The position numbers and the translations under genes are program-made. Shown piece by piece: positions 52,981-62,687 of a stretch of 64,000 bases of DNA (position 1 is the stretch's first letter; every line of letters starts with the position of its first letter). The notes beneath the pieces are model-generated. The model was not told the DNA's origin, did not search any database, and saw only the letters and a program-made list of their open reading frames with translations. This stretch comes from OLB4 sp002050165 (GTDB lineage Bacteria > Bacteroidota > Ignavibacteria > Tepidaquicellales > Tepidaquicellaceae): contig SZPC01000005.1 of NCBI GenBank assembly GCA_030263475.1, positions 62,001 to 126,000 of the forward strand, given 5' to 3'.

Positions 52981-53556
52981 TTAATACGTTACCAAATTAA
53001 AATATTCCATATTAGGATTAGGTGGATTAACACGATTAAATCCCCATTTAATTACTCCGATTCCCTTCGAAAACCATATCTCCGCTGTAAATGTAATCGA
53101 AAGGTTATATGATACTTTCTTTACATCCACAAATTTTTCCTCATTAACTATTAACTCCTTCATTTCCGAAACAGAAATATTCCAACCATTGGAATGCCAA
53201 TAATTTCCGCTTGTTAATTTTTCTGGAGATTCAAGAAACAATAAATTCTGACCTTTTAATTCACAATAAATCTCACCGTATCGAGTAATGTAAACGTTTA
53301 CAGCCGAATCGCTTCCCCATATGAACGGGAACTTATCGAAACTGTAAATGATAGCAGAATCGTTTTCAGATTTAAACGTAACATTTACTTTTGTTAACTC
53401 CGAATCCTGTGTGCTTCTGAATCTCAAGTTCATCCTATCTTTCAATGGGAAATATTGATTGTTGAAGTTTTCAATCGATTTGATACTTGAAGAATTACAA
53501 GATATGGAAAAAATAGACAATGCTAAGACAACAACAAAGATTTTTTTAATCTTCAT
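52981..53556 (-). CDS. Hypothetical lipoprotein
   Basis: 191 residues. The N-terminus is a short basic stretch followed by a hydrophobic core (about 7-17) and F-S-I-S-C, a plausible but imperfect lipobox with Cys20. The remainder is beta-rich with no recognised domain. The start overlaps the birA stop by 11 bp, so it belongs to the barrel-protease-birA run. Function unknown. Confidence 0.72.
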   Translation of the reverse strand: MKIKKIFVVVLALSIFSISCNSSSIKSIENFNNQYFPLKDRMNLRFRSTQDSELTKVNVTFKSENDSAIIYSFDKFPFIWGSDSAVNVYITRYGEIYCELKGQNLLFLESPEKLTSGNYWHSNGWNISVSEMKELIVNEEKFVDVKKVSYNLSITFTAEIWFSKGIGVIKWGFNRVNPPNPNMEYFNLVTY

Positions 53557-54328
53557 AGTTTATGCTTATCTCGCCGGAATAAAATTTTTTTATTGAGTTT
53601 TCATCAAACCTTAGAATTAATGCACCGTCAACATCAATATCATCCACAACACCTGCCAAATTTTCGGAATCTTCAAAAATTTTGAACGAAACTTTTGAAC
53701 CAATCAAACGGGAATGTTTCTTCCATTCCTTGATAAGAAATTCAGATCGTTTGAGATGATCCAGATAGTCATAAAAATTCTTTACAAATGAAATTATAAA
53801 TTGTTCTCTATCAGTTTTCTCACCGCTTTGAGCGAAAACTGAAGTTGCCTTATCACCAAGATTTTCATTAAACTCATTCGAGTTGAGGTTGACTCCTACG
53901 CCAATAATAAATGTTTTCCGGGGTTCACTAAGGTCTTTGACTTCTGTCAGAATTCCGGATATTTTTCGTGAATTAATTAATAAATCATTTGGCCATTTGA
54001 GAAAAAGTTTGTTTTCTAAACCCGCAGAAATACCTAATAGAGTTTTGAGCAAAATTAGAGATACGTAAAAATTGACAAGATAAATTTCATCTATAATTAA
54101 CGGAAGGTCTTTAACAATTGTGAATGTCGCATCTTCGCCGTTAGTACTATACCATATTCTGTTAAATCTGCCCCTACCGGAAAACTGGTTGTCAGTAACA
54201 ATAATCGTATCTGTTTCAACATTGTTTAATTTCGCATAATTGTTCGTAGAGTCAATTTCTTCAAGATAAATTAAATTTTTTAGAACTGAAGATTTTATTA
54301 ATTGACTTTTTAACTTCTCAATATCCAT
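53546..54328 (-). CDS. birA: Biotin-[acetyl-CoA-carboxylase] ligase BirA
   Basis: 260 residues, the stand-alone ligase form without the N-terminal DNA-binding domain. The biotinyl-AMP loop is G-R-G-R-F-N-R-I-W (about 51-59). K-W-P-N-D-L-L at about 123-129 and K-I-S-G-I-L-T-E mark the catalytic domain, and a short C-terminal cap follows. It attaches biotin to carboxylase subunits and, lacking the helix-turn-helix, is not expected to repress transcription. It lies 2 bp after the subtilisin-like protease gene. Confidence 0.94.
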   Translation of the reverse strand: MDIEKLKSQLIKSSVLKNLIYLEEIDSTNNYAKLNNVETDTIIVTDNQFSGRGRFNRIWYSTNGEDATFTIVKDLPLIIDEIYLVNFYVSLILLKTLLGISAGLENKLFLKWPNDLLINSRKISGILTEVKDLSEPRKTFIIGVGVNLNSNEFNENLGDKATSVFAQSGEKTDREQFIISFVKNFYDYLDHLKRSEFLIKEWKKHSRLIGSKVSFKIFEDSENLAGVVDDIDVDGALILRFDENSIKKFYSGEISINYED

Positions 54329-54330
54329 GC

Positions 54331-55977
54331 TTATCTTTTTGCAGGATTAGGTCTGTTACTTCTTTTGTTTGTTCTGTTAATTTTTGATGAATCACTTTTA
54401 GAATCTTTTGCTCGTGCATTGTTAGGTTCATAGATTTTATTTTTCGGTTTATTATTCAAATCTGATGAACTTTTCAAAGGCTCATTTTTAAGCTTGCTTA
54501 CAAGAAGCGGATCTGTTTGAAAGAGCAATGCAAGATAGGCATCAACTCTCCCATGACCGTAAAACCTGTCCCAACCAGGCTTATCTTCACGCGGGTCCCC
54601 AACCTGATCCCGTGCGGTATTTGTAATTATATCAATGAGGTCTAATCTGCTTCTGCTGTTATCCTGAGAAATGAGCAACGATGCTATTGCGCTTACAATT
54701 GCGGTTGACTGCGATGTCCCACTCCAATATACATCGTAATTATTAATGTCTTCGTAATCCAACCCATAAATTTTATTTCCCGGAGCAACTACACCAATGT
54801 GATCACCGTAACAACTTCCACCACCCCATGTAAATCTGAGACACCTGTTATCATCCGTATCCGTTGCACCGACTGCTAAAACACCTTCGAAACTCGCCGG
54901 ATAATAATCTTTACCATCACCTTTGTTCATCATTGCCGATAAAACCAGAACTCCTTTTGAGTTTGCATAGTCTATCGCTGTTTTCAGAACCCTGGAATAA
55001 TCCTCTCCTCCCTCACTCATATTTATCACGTTTGCACCATTATCAACCGCATATTTGATTGACCTCGACCACCATATATATTCACCGTAATTGTCATCAC
55101 TCAGATTCTTGCAGTTCATTAATTGTGCATTTTGATCAATACCGGCGAAGCCGATAAGGTTATTTGTTTCAGCTCCGATTACAGACGCAATGTTTGTACC
55201 GTGTCCGAACCCATCGTAATTGTTTTTTGAATCGTACGCAAAGTCCCAACCCTTATGATCATCAGTATATCCGTTCCGATCATCGTCAATACCGTTGTTC
55301 GGTATTTCACCTTCGTTGATCCAGATTCTGTTCCTTAACTCCGGATGGTCGTCTCTTATCCCGGAATCTAAAATCGCAACAATTACTTGTTCCGAACCTT
55401 TTTCAATTTCCCAGGCATTTAACATATTGATATCCGCACCGGGTATTGAGATCGTACTACTGCTTGATTGAATTGAACCATCGTTATTCAAATACCATTG
55501 CTTGTGAAAGTATCTATCGTTGGGAATTTTTTCTTGAAGTGAAAAAGCCGTAACATAATCAGTCCCCTTAACACCTGCTGCAATTCCGATATAGTTTGGT
55601 TCTGCAAATTCAATAATATCTTCAGTACCGATTTCGCTTATCGCATCTTCAATTCTATTTACACTACCTCCATCTATTGTAACAACATAAATTCTGTCCA
55701 TTTCCAGTTTAGAATAAAGATCTCTATCACCATTAAAAATCCCGAATACCAACTTGATTGATTTAACATTAAATTCTGAAAATTTTTCATCGAGCGATGC
55801 TATACCGGTGTTAAGCAATATTTCCCCGGTCGCCTCAGAAACCTTCAGGGGTTTGTTTGTCTTTATGAAGAAACTCACTGTTGAAAAATTTGTTAACCTT
55901 TTATCCGACCCCGCCATTTCGTTTACAGGTAAACTAACTGAAGCGCAAATTAAAAAAATGAAAATTAATTTTCTCAT
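54331..55977 (-). CDS. Secreted subtilisin-like serine protease (S8)
   Basis: 548 residues from the ATG at 55977. An upstream in-frame GTG at 56004 lies inside the preceding gene and gives a poorer signal peptide. The signal is followed by an inhibitory pro-region (~25-150), then a subtilase domain with Asp204 (L-D-S-G), His259 (G-H-G-T), the oxyanion Asn near 351, and Ser422 (S-G-T-S-Q-S). The tail (about 490-548) is low-complexity and very basic (K-S-D-S-S, R-T-N-K-R-S-N-R). There is no T9SS domain. It is 7 bp after an outer-membrane barrel gene and 2 bp before birA. Confidence 0.9.
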   Translation of the reverse strand: MRKLIFIFLICASVSLPVNEMAGSDKRLTNFSTVSFFIKTNKPLKVSEATGEILLNTGIASLDEKFSEFNVKSIKLVFGIFNGDRDLYSKLEMDRIYVVTIDGGSVNRIEDAISEIGTEDIIEFAEPNYIGIAAGVKGTDYVTAFSLQEKIPNDRYFHKQWYLNNDGSIQSSSSTISIPGADINMLNAWEIEKGSEQVIVAILDSGIRDDHPELRNRIWINEGEIPNNGIDDDRNGYTDDHKGWDFAYDSKNNYDGFGHGTNIASVIGAETNNLIGFAGIDQNAQLMNCKNLSDDNYGEYIWWSRSIKYAVDNGANVINMSEGGEDYSRVLKTAIDYANSKGVLVLSAMMNKGDGKDYYPASFEGVLAVGATDTDDNRCLRFTWGGGSCYGDHIGVVAPGNKIYGLDYEDINNYDVYWSGTSQSTAIVSAIASLLISQDNSRSRLDLIDIITNTARDQVGDPREDKPGWDRFYGHGRVDAYLALLFQTDPLLVSKLKNEPLKSSSDLNNKPKNKIYEPNNARAKDSKSDSSKINRTNKRSNRPNPAKR

Positions 55978-55984
55978 AATATAT

Positions 55985-56719
55985 TTAAAAGTAAAATGAA
56001 ACACCGAACGTTAATCTCAGTCCGTCGAGAAATATTCTTGAGCTATAACTCTTTTCTATATTATATGTGTTCCCTTCTATAATAAATTCATCTTTGGGGA
56101 ATTCCGTACTCACCTCATACGAACCTTCTCTGAACCTCACTTCAAATCCTGCTGAAATGTCATTTAAAAATGAGTATTGAATTCCACTCAGAACATGAAA
56201 ACTAAAACCAGGTTTTTTTGAAATTGTTTCTGATTCTGTGCCAAGTACTTTTCTTTTCCAGTTACCAAAGTACACCCCAGATCCGCCACCGAGATAAATA
56301 TTCAGGTCATCACTTAGATATGGAATATTGAATAATACAGAAAGTTCAACCGGAATTACTTCAAGTGTTTCCGTTAACCTCGCCCGTATTGACGGTCCGT
56401 TGACTGATTGAATGTAAATTGAATTCTGATCATCAATGATACTAATGTACTCTACACTCAACGCGATTGATAAATTATCCCCCGGTAGATTAGTTTTTAT
56501 CACTCCAGAATATCCATAACCGCCGCCTATATCCACAATAATGTTGCGTTCGAACTCAGATGGACTGAATGCATACAATTGAATAGACGCTGATGATACA
56601 TAGTTAACTTGCGCAGTTAACGAAAAATTTTTAAGGAGCGGTTGATAACTGATATCCTGCGAAAATATCTTTTCCGCTGAAACAAATATTAACAGCATCA
56701 TGGATAAATAACTATTCAT
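55985..56719 (-). CDS. Outer-membrane beta-barrel protein
   Basis: 244 residues. The signal peptide (hydrophobic 4-13, cleavage near I-F-S-Q) precedes a small barrel with strands such as I-D-I/V-G-G-G-Y-G-Y-S-G, I-Y-L-G-G-G-S-G-V-Y-F-G and a terminal L-T-F-G-V-S-F-Y-F. It resembles OmpA/OmpW-type 8-strand barrels. Cotranscribed with the protease gene; a functional link is possible but not shown. Confidence 0.78.
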   Translation of the reverse strand: MNSYLSMMLLIFVSAEKIFSQDISYQPLLKNFSLTAQVNYVSSASIQLYAFSPSEFERNIIVDIGGGYGYSGVIKTNLPGDNLSIALSVEYISIIDDQNSIYIQSVNGPSIRARLTETLEVIPVELSVLFNIPYLSDDLNIYLGGGSGVYFGNWKRKVLGTESETISKKPGFSFHVLSGIQYSFLNDISAGFEVRFREGSYEVSTEFPKDEFIIEGNTYNIEKSYSSRIFLDGLRLTFGVSFYF

Positions 56720-56776
56720 TAACTCAATATATGAAAATTACTTTTGAGTTAAATAGGATAATTCAGTATCACATTC

Positions 56777-56801
56777 AAAAAAAAAGCGGCATAGCCGCTT
56801 T
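56777..56801 (-). terminator. Intrinsic terminator after the PpiD-like gene
   Basis: 8-bp stem AAAGCGGC (56783-56790) / GCCGCTTT (56794-56801) with a 3-nt loop; the minus strand then has a run of T. It lies about 24 bp past the PpiD-like stop at 56825. Confidence 0.85.
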
Positions 56802-56824
56802 AATTAAATTTCTAAAACTAAATT

Positions 56825-58969
56825 TTAATTATAAAAAATATCCCTGTTATCAGTAATGTCTGCCTTACTTTGCAAACCTGAGAGCCAATCCTGAACAGCA
56901 CGTTGCTGGCGTTCCATAAATAAATTGTGCCTGATTGTTTTCACCTTCTCTCTGAAATCCTGCTCGTTAAACGGTGTAATATTATTCATCTTCACAATGT
57001 AAACCCCCTTAGTGCCGAATATCGGTTCAGATAAATCTCCGTTCTTCATATTAAAAACAATAGTGCCAAAAACAAAATCCTGTCCAATCTGAGAAGGTAA
57101 ATTTTGTTGTAAAACACTATCAGCTTTTTGAACTTGCATACCTGGCTTAATTTGTTCGATGGAACTTAAATTCCCACCCTGAATCTTTGACCGAATGTCC
57201 TTTGCCTCAGCCATTAGTATATTCATCTTATTTTTGAAATCTACCTTTGGCTTGATTAATGTTACTTTGACTGAATCGTAGTTTTTGTAACCTTCACTTA
57301 TCTTTTCCACGATCTGATAAACACCGTATCCCTTTTGAGTCTTAATCGGATTTGCGACTTCACCGACATTCCCCTTCAATCCAAATTCAATAATTTTCTT
57401 GTTTTGTCCTAACCCAGGTACAGTACCATCTTTCGTAATCTCCGGTGAAATGAGCACTGTAACTTTTTCACGTTTCGACACGCTGTCAATATTTTCACCA
57501 TTTTGTAATACATTAAAAATATTTTCAGCTTGTTGTCTGTAAATTCCTTTAGTTTTAGAACCGGGACTAACAACCTCCTTTATTTCCGCAAATCTAAATT
57601 CCTTGTTACTCTTTCCTTCAATTTTTATAATATGATAACCGAAGGATGTTTTCACCGGTCCGACAATTGATCCTACACTTCCACTGAAGGCAGCGTTTTC
57701 AAACTCCGGTACCATCGCACCCTTACCGAACCAACCAAGGCTTCCTTTGTTTTCCTTAGCGGTAGGATCTTGAGATTCATTTTGTGCTATCGTACTGAAA
57801 TCCTCACCGGCCTTTACCCTTGCCAAAACGTCTTCCGCCTTTTTTCTGGCAGCTTCTTCACCGGCATCAAGGTTGAACAATATATGCGAGGCTTTTACGA
57901 ACTGTTCCTCACCCTCCCTCGATTCTAATAACCTGACTATTTTTATCCCGTCATTATCAATGATTACATCGGATACATCACCTGGAGAAGCGGAGTTTAA
58001 GAACTCAAGCGCACCTTTGGATATTTTTGATGGATTTTGAAATGCACCGTTATAAGGAGTTTTTGAGTTTTGGTTTACAAATTTAATCAGTGCTGAATCC
58101 TCTTCCGACACATTCTTGAAATCTTCAATATATCCCTCTACTAATTTTTTGACTGACATCGTATCATCTGCTGTTGGAACTTCGTTGAGTAAAATATATT
58201 TAAATTTTACCGCCTCGGGCTGCTTGAATTCATTTTTATTTTCTTCATAATATTTCTTCATTTGCTCCTCTGTAGCTGCAAATAAACTCGAATCCGTTAT
58301 TGTGCTCGGATCAAAAAATACATACTCGAAATTTGCAAATATATTATCGTTTTTATATTTCTGCAGAATATCATCGTAAGTAATAATTATGGAATTGGAG
58401 ATTACCGTTTGCAATTTTTGTGACAACAGAGTTTCCCTCATATATTTTTCGACCTGAACCCAAAATGCAGTAGCTTCAGGTGTTTTCATGGTTAACGCTT
58501 GTTGATAAAATGCAACGTTGAAATTTCCGGTTGAGTCAATAAAATTTTGCTTTACAGGTTGTGGTAACTCGTCAGGTCTGTTGTAAATAATATCCAAAAT
58601 CTCATTGTCTGAAACCGTAATTCCAAGCCGGTTGATCTCTTGCCGAACAAGTACCTGCTGTACCATTTGATTCCATACACTCTCCCTTATCTGATTCATG
58701 GTATTTTCATCAATATCCTGTTGCGGGTTTTGTTGTCTCATTTGTTCAACTTGCATCTGTACCTGCTGTTCGAACTCCTGATACTTTATTTCTTCATCGT
58801 TTATTTTTCCAAACACATAAGTTTCACCTTGCAGACCGAGATAATTCATCCCCCATTCAAATATAATAGTTGCAAGGAAAGCTACAATCAGGATTATAAT
58901 AATGACCGGCATCTTATCCCGCATCTTATTCATAATACCTGTTTGATGATGAACCTTTTTATTTGCCAT
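56825..58969 (-). CDS. PpiD/SurA-like peptidyl-prolyl isomerase
   Basis: 714 residues. An N-terminal transmembrane helix (about 19-38) anchors a periplasmic chaperone. It has a SurA/PpiD-type N-domain (~45-220) with Q-V-Q-M-Q-V-E-Q-M-R, and a parvulin domain at ~365-455 (A-S-H-I-L-F, G-S-L-G-W-F-G, F-G-Y-H-I-I-K). A second, diverged parvulin-like repeat follows (~490-590). Typical of Bacteroidota PpiD. It assists folding of outer-membrane and secreted proteins, which fits the many barrels and T9SS cargo in the window. Monocistronic with its own terminator. Confidence 0.9.
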   Translation of the reverse strand: MANKKVHHQTGIMNKMRDKMPVIIIILIVAFLATIIFEWGMNYLGLQGETYVFGKINDEEIKYQEFEQQVQMQVEQMRQQNPQQDIDENTMNQIRESVWNQMVQQVLVRQEINRLGITVSDNEILDIIYNRPDELPQPVKQNFIDSTGNFNVAFYQQALTMKTPEATAFWVQVEKYMRETLLSQKLQTVISNSIIITYDDILQKYKNDNIFANFEYVFFDPSTITDSSLFAATEEQMKKYYEENKNEFKQPEAVKFKYILLNEVPTADDTMSVKKLVEGYIEDFKNVSEEDSALIKFVNQNSKTPYNGAFQNPSKISKGALEFLNSASPGDVSDVIIDNDGIKIVRLLESREGEEQFVKASHILFNLDAGEEAARKKAEDVLARVKAGEDFSTIAQNESQDPTAKENKGSLGWFGKGAMVPEFENAAFSGSVGSIVGPVKTSFGYHIIKIEGKSNKEFRFAEIKEVVSPGSKTKGIYRQQAENIFNVLQNGENIDSVSKREKVTVLISPEITKDGTVPGLGQNKKIIEFGLKGNVGEVANPIKTQKGYGVYQIVEKISEGYKNYDSVKVTLIKPKVDFKNKMNILMAEAKDIRSKIQGGNLSSIEQIKPGMQVQKADSVLQQNLPSQIGQDFVFGTIVFNMKNGDLSEPIFGTKGVYIVKMNNITPFNEQDFREKVKTIRHNLFMERQQRAVQDWLSGLQSKADITDNRDIFYN

Positions 58970-59070
58970 TACTTTAGGTATTCTCCCTCAATATGATTTC
59001 AATTAAATGAAACTTTTAAACTAATTTTTTTGACCTCTAAAATCAATGTAGTAAAACCAGCAAACCTTTT

Positions 59071-60093
59071 TCAATTCTTGACATTACTGATTCGCTTTTG
59101 CCAGTTCCAGGCGGTAAGCAACATATTTTCCAAATCTCGCTCCGCCCTCCAACCAAGAATTTCATTTGCTTTTTTTGTATCAGAGTAAATAGAGATAACA
59201 TCTCCTGCACGACGTGGACCGATTTTGTAATTGAGCTTTCTTTCTGTAACTTTTTCAAAAACATTTATGATCTCCATTACTGAATTTCCCCGACCTGTAC
59301 CAAGATTGAAAATCTCAGGATTCTCAACCGTAGCGTTATCAATCAATCTTTGAACTGCTATCACATGAGCCTTTGCGATATCAACAACGTGAATATAGTC
59401 ACGAATATTTGTCCCGTCCGGAGTCGGATAGTCGTTCCCATTCACTGTTAAAATTTCTCTCTCACCTGCAGCTGTTTGTGTTATATACGGGACAAGATTA
59501 TTTGGCACACCTATAGGTAATTCGCCAATTAAAGCTGAATCATGTGCTCCTATTGGATTGAAATATCTCAACGCTATTGATTTTAGCTTAGTTGCTGCGG
59601 ACAAGTCGTTCAAGAACCTTTCACCGCATTGTTTTGTGTAACCGTACGGTGATTCAGCTTCTTTTACCGGACTCAATTCAGTTACGGGTAATTCTTCCGC
59701 CTGACCGTAAACTGTGCACGATGACGAAAACACTATGTTCAAAACATTTGAACCTATCATTACATCGAGAAGATTGATAAACCCAAGTATATTGTTCCTG
59801 TAATAAAGCATTGGATCAATTACTGATTCACCAACTGCTTTCAATGCCGCAAAATGAATAACTGAACTTATGTCTCCGTTATATTCAAATACCTTCTTTA
59901 GTGAAATCTTATCCGTAATATCTACCTGATGAAATTCAGGTCTGACACCTGTAATAGATTCAATCCCGTTCAATACTTCTATATTTGAGTTCGATAGATT
60001 ATCGAGTACAATCACTTTAAAACCTGAGTTCAGGAGTTCAACTACAGTATGCGATCCGATATAACCGGTTCCGCCTGTTACTAATATTTTCAT
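59071..60093 (-). CDS. galE: UDP-glucose 4-epimerase GalE
   Basis: 340 residues of the extended short-chain dehydrogenase family. NAD-binding G-G-T-G-Y-I-G (7-13), the serine-rich S-S-S-C-T-V-Y-G around 123-130, and Y-G-Y-T-K (150-154, YxxxK). R-P/A-G-D region (R-R-A-G-D) near the C-terminus. It interconverts UDP-glucose and UDP-galactose, and possibly their N-acetyl forms, supplying glycan precursors. The start overlaps the purD stop by 4 bp. Confidence 0.94.
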   Translation of the reverse strand: MKILVTGGTGYIGSHTVVELLNSGFKVIVLDNLSNSNIEVLNGIESITGVRPEFHQVDITDKISLKKVFEYNGDISSVIHFAALKAVGESVIDPMLYYRNNILGFINLLDVMIGSNVLNIVFSSSCTVYGQAEELPVTELSPVKEAESPYGYTKQCGERFLNDLSAATKLKSIALRYFNPIGAHDSALIGELPIGVPNNLVPYITQTAAGEREILTVNGNDYPTPDGTNIRDYIHVVDIAKAHVIAVQRLIDNATVENPEIFNLGTGRGNSVMEIINVFEKVTERKLNYKIGPRRAGDVISIYSDTKKANEILGWRAERDLENMLLTAWNWQKRISNVKN

Positions 60094-61364
60094 AATCCTT
60101 TTTTCCCTATATCTTTTCGGAAATACATTTTTTCAAATTTGATTTTTTCAATACAATTATAAGCTTTTTTTATTGCTTCATGAAGAGAATCTTCAGTTGC
60201 AGTAACCGAAAGTACTCTCCCGCCATTTGTTACAACCCCGTCACCTGATAGCTTCGTACCTGCGTGAAATATTTTACATCCGGTTGTTTCATCCAGCCCG
60301 GAGATTCTTTTGCCCTTTTCATAATCTCCGGGATATCCTCCGGAAACAGCAACAACATTGCAAGCAGACTTACTATTGCAAACTAATTCATAGTTTTTGA
60401 TTTCCTCATTTTCGGATGCGACCAATAACTGAAGGAAGTCGCTTTCAATTAATTGAAGCACTGCCTGAGTTTCCGGATCACCGAAACGGCAATTAAATTC
60501 AATTACATACGGGTTGTTATTTTCATCTATTAATAAACCGCAATACAGACATCCCTTATACACAATCCCTGATTTGTTCAGCGATTCTAAGGTTTTTCTT
60601 ATTATTTTATCTTCAATTTTTCGCATTAACTCTGCGGTTACCACCTTAGATACAGGAGTGTAAGCCCCCATTCCACCCGTATTCGGACCAATATCATTTT
60701 CACCAATTCGTTTATGGTCCTGAGCTACCGGCAATACAATGTAATCAAGGCCATCCGTTACGGCAAAAACGGAAATTTCCTCGCCTCTCAGAAAACTTTC
60801 AACTATAAAGCGCTCACCCGCGATTGAATGAACTTTTTGATTTACAAGTGAATCAATGTATCTTAGAGATTCCGGTTCAGACTCAGAGATTACTACTCCC
60901 TTACCGGCGGCAAGCCCGTCAGCCTTAATCACGACCGGATGTGATAAATGCCTTATGTAATTCAGCGCTTCATTAAAACTTTCTTTCCCGAACGCCCGAA
61001 AATCCGCAGTGGGAATTCCCGCTTCCTTCATAAGTTCTTTTGCAAATATCTTGCTTGATTCAATCATTGCGGCAGTACTACCCGGACCAAAAATTTTCAA
61101 ACCGTTGGATCTGAATAAATCCGTTATTCCAAGCGCTAATGGTTGTTCCGGTCCGACAACGGTAAAATCAATTCCCTTCTCAATTGCAAATTTCAAAAGT
61201 AAATTTAAGTCGGATGGCTTAATATCTACGCCATGACCGAGCGTTTCCATACCGGCATTAGGACGGGTAAAATATAAAATTCCTTTGTAAAAGGATTGAG
61301 AGTTGCTTATCTTTTCTGCAATCGCATGCTCCCTGCCACCGTTTCCAATTATAAATACTTTCAT
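60090..61364 (-). CDS. purD: Phosphoribosylamine-glycine ligase PurD
   Basis: 424 residues. The N-terminal Rossmann-like domain is G-N-G-G-R-E-H-A (8-15). The ATP-grasp domain holds K-A-D-G-L-A-A-G-K-G-V (about 148-158), and N-C-R-F-G-D-P-E-T-Q lies at about 295-304. It makes glycinamide ribonucleotide in purine synthesis. It lies between a glycosyltransferase and galE with 1-bp and 4-bp overlaps, so all three are probably cotranscribed. Confidence 0.96.
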   Translation of the reverse strand: MKVFIIGNGGREHAIAEKISNSQSFYKGILYFTRPNAGMETLGHGVDIKPSDLNLLLKFAIEKGIDFTVVGPEQPLALGITDLFRSNGLKIFGPGSTAAMIESSKIFAKELMKEAGIPTADFRAFGKESFNEALNYIRHLSHPVVIKADGLAAGKGVVISESEPESLRYIDSLVNQKVHSIAGERFIVESFLRGEEISVFAVTDGLDYIVLPVAQDHKRIGENDIGPNTGGMGAYTPVSKVVTAELMRKIEDKIIRKTLESLNKSGIVYKGCLYCGLLIDENNNPYVIEFNCRFGDPETQAVLQLIESDFLQLLVASENEEIKNYELVCNSKSACNVVAVSGGYPGDYEKGKRISGLDETTGCKIFHAGTKLSGDGVVTNGGRVLSVTATEDSLHEAIKKAYNCIEKIKFEKMYFRKDIGKKGL

Positions 61365-62638
61365 CAGTCTATAGCCAAAAGGTAATTAAACTCTTTTGCC
61401 AATTCCTCAGTATGTTTGACACGATTAAATTTTGAAATCGTCTCAGAATCAGGTTTAGGTAGTTTACCTGATTTTGACAAATTGTAAAATTCATATACAG
61501 CGTCAGCAACCTGACCCGGCTCTTCATCTATAAACTTAACCGCACCATAGTTTTCAAGTACTTTCTTTGAAACGCCTTCCGGCACTGAGGCCAGAATATT
61601 TTTTTGGCTCCCGATATACTCGCCAATTTTACCCGGCATTGCTGCTTCATCATTTTCACCCCTGGATATGTAAAGAAATAAAATATCCGAGGATAAAATA
61701 TATTTTACACAATCAATGTGATTGATATACCCGGTAATTTTTATGTCTTGCTGTATACCTGAGTTTCGGATGAAATCCATGTATTCGTTGGTAAGATTAC
61801 AGATGAAACAAAACTCAACTTCCCCGCGCAACTCCGGGTACTTCTCAAAAAAAAGTTTAATTCCCCTAAAATAAAAAAGTGCATTCCTGGTATAAAAACT
61901 ACCGGAATATGTAATCCTGAATTTATCTTTGGTATGAGCAACCAGCGATTTCGCGTTTTCAAAATCTTCCGGATCAAATCCATTTGGAATAATGCGGACA
62001 TCATTGTAATCAACACTTTCATATCGCCCCACAATATATTCCTTAACTCTGCGATTGACGGTAATTATCACGTCTGCAAACCGTAGTACTTCAGCTTCCA
62101 GTTTAATATTTTTCTTTTTGTGATAGGAGGTCGGATAATAATTTAAAACCGGGCTATCAACCCACGCATCGCGATAATCAATGACCAATGGGATATTGTA
62201 TTTTTTTTTCAGTTCAAGAGCAATCAGAAAATCCGTGTAAGGAGGTGCAGTTGCAAACACAACCTGAAACCCGCCATACTTTTCCCAAATCTCATCTACT
62301 TTTTTCAATGCTTTCTTTTTCCATCCGATTTTACTATCCGGAATAAAAATAAAAGAATACAAACTGTTTCTTAACTTCCGCAATTTTTCACGCGGGGTTA
62401 CCACTTCTATTGAGTCAGGATTAAAATCTTCTGAACCGGTTCTCTCAATTGAGACACCATTTTCAATTGCTTCATTCAAAAGAGATTTATCAACAGCCAA
62501 ATATTTCTTTGGTGAATCCGTTATAACAGTGGGTTGCCAACCGAAATTTTTCAGGTATTTAGAAAACTTCATAGCACGCTGAACCCCGCCCATGCCCATC
62601 GGTGGAAAGTAATATGAAATGATTAGAACTTTGTTCAA
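61364..62638 (-). CDS. Family 4 (GT-B) glycosyltransferase
   Basis: 424 residues from a TTG start that gives a family-like N-terminus I-I-S-Y-Y-F-P-P-M-G-M-G-G-V-Q-R (donor-side glycine loop). The C-terminal half has I-T-Y-S-G-S-F-Y and P-G-K-I-G-E-Y near 331, in place of the usual E-x7-E region. No signal or transmembrane segment. It could act on surface glycan or glycolipid; specificity unknown. Its stop shares one base with the purD start. Confidence 0.88.
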   Translation of the reverse strand: MNKVLIISYYFPPMGMGGVQRAMKFSKYLKNFGWQPTVITDSPKKYLAVDKSLLNEAIENGVSIERTGSEDFNPDSIEVVTPREKLRKLRNSLYSFIFIPDSKIGWKKKALKKVDEIWEKYGGFQVVFATAPPYTDFLIALELKKKYNIPLVIDYRDAWVDSPVLNYYPTSYHKKKNIKLEAEVLRFADVIITVNRRVKEYIVGRYESVDYNDVRIIPNGFDPEDFENAKSLVAHTKDKFRITYSGSFYTRNALFYFRGIKLFFEKYPELRGEVEFCFICNLTNEYMDFIRNSGIQQDIKITGYINHIDCVKYILSSDILFLYISRGENDEAAMPGKIGEYIGSQKNILASVPEGVSKKVLENYGAVKFIDEEPGQVADAVYEFYNLSKSGKLPKPDSETISKFNRVKHTEELAKEFNYLLAID

Positions 62639-62687
62639 TTATTCTTAAAAGCGATTTTAAATTATTGGGAAAGTTAAATGGGATGCG

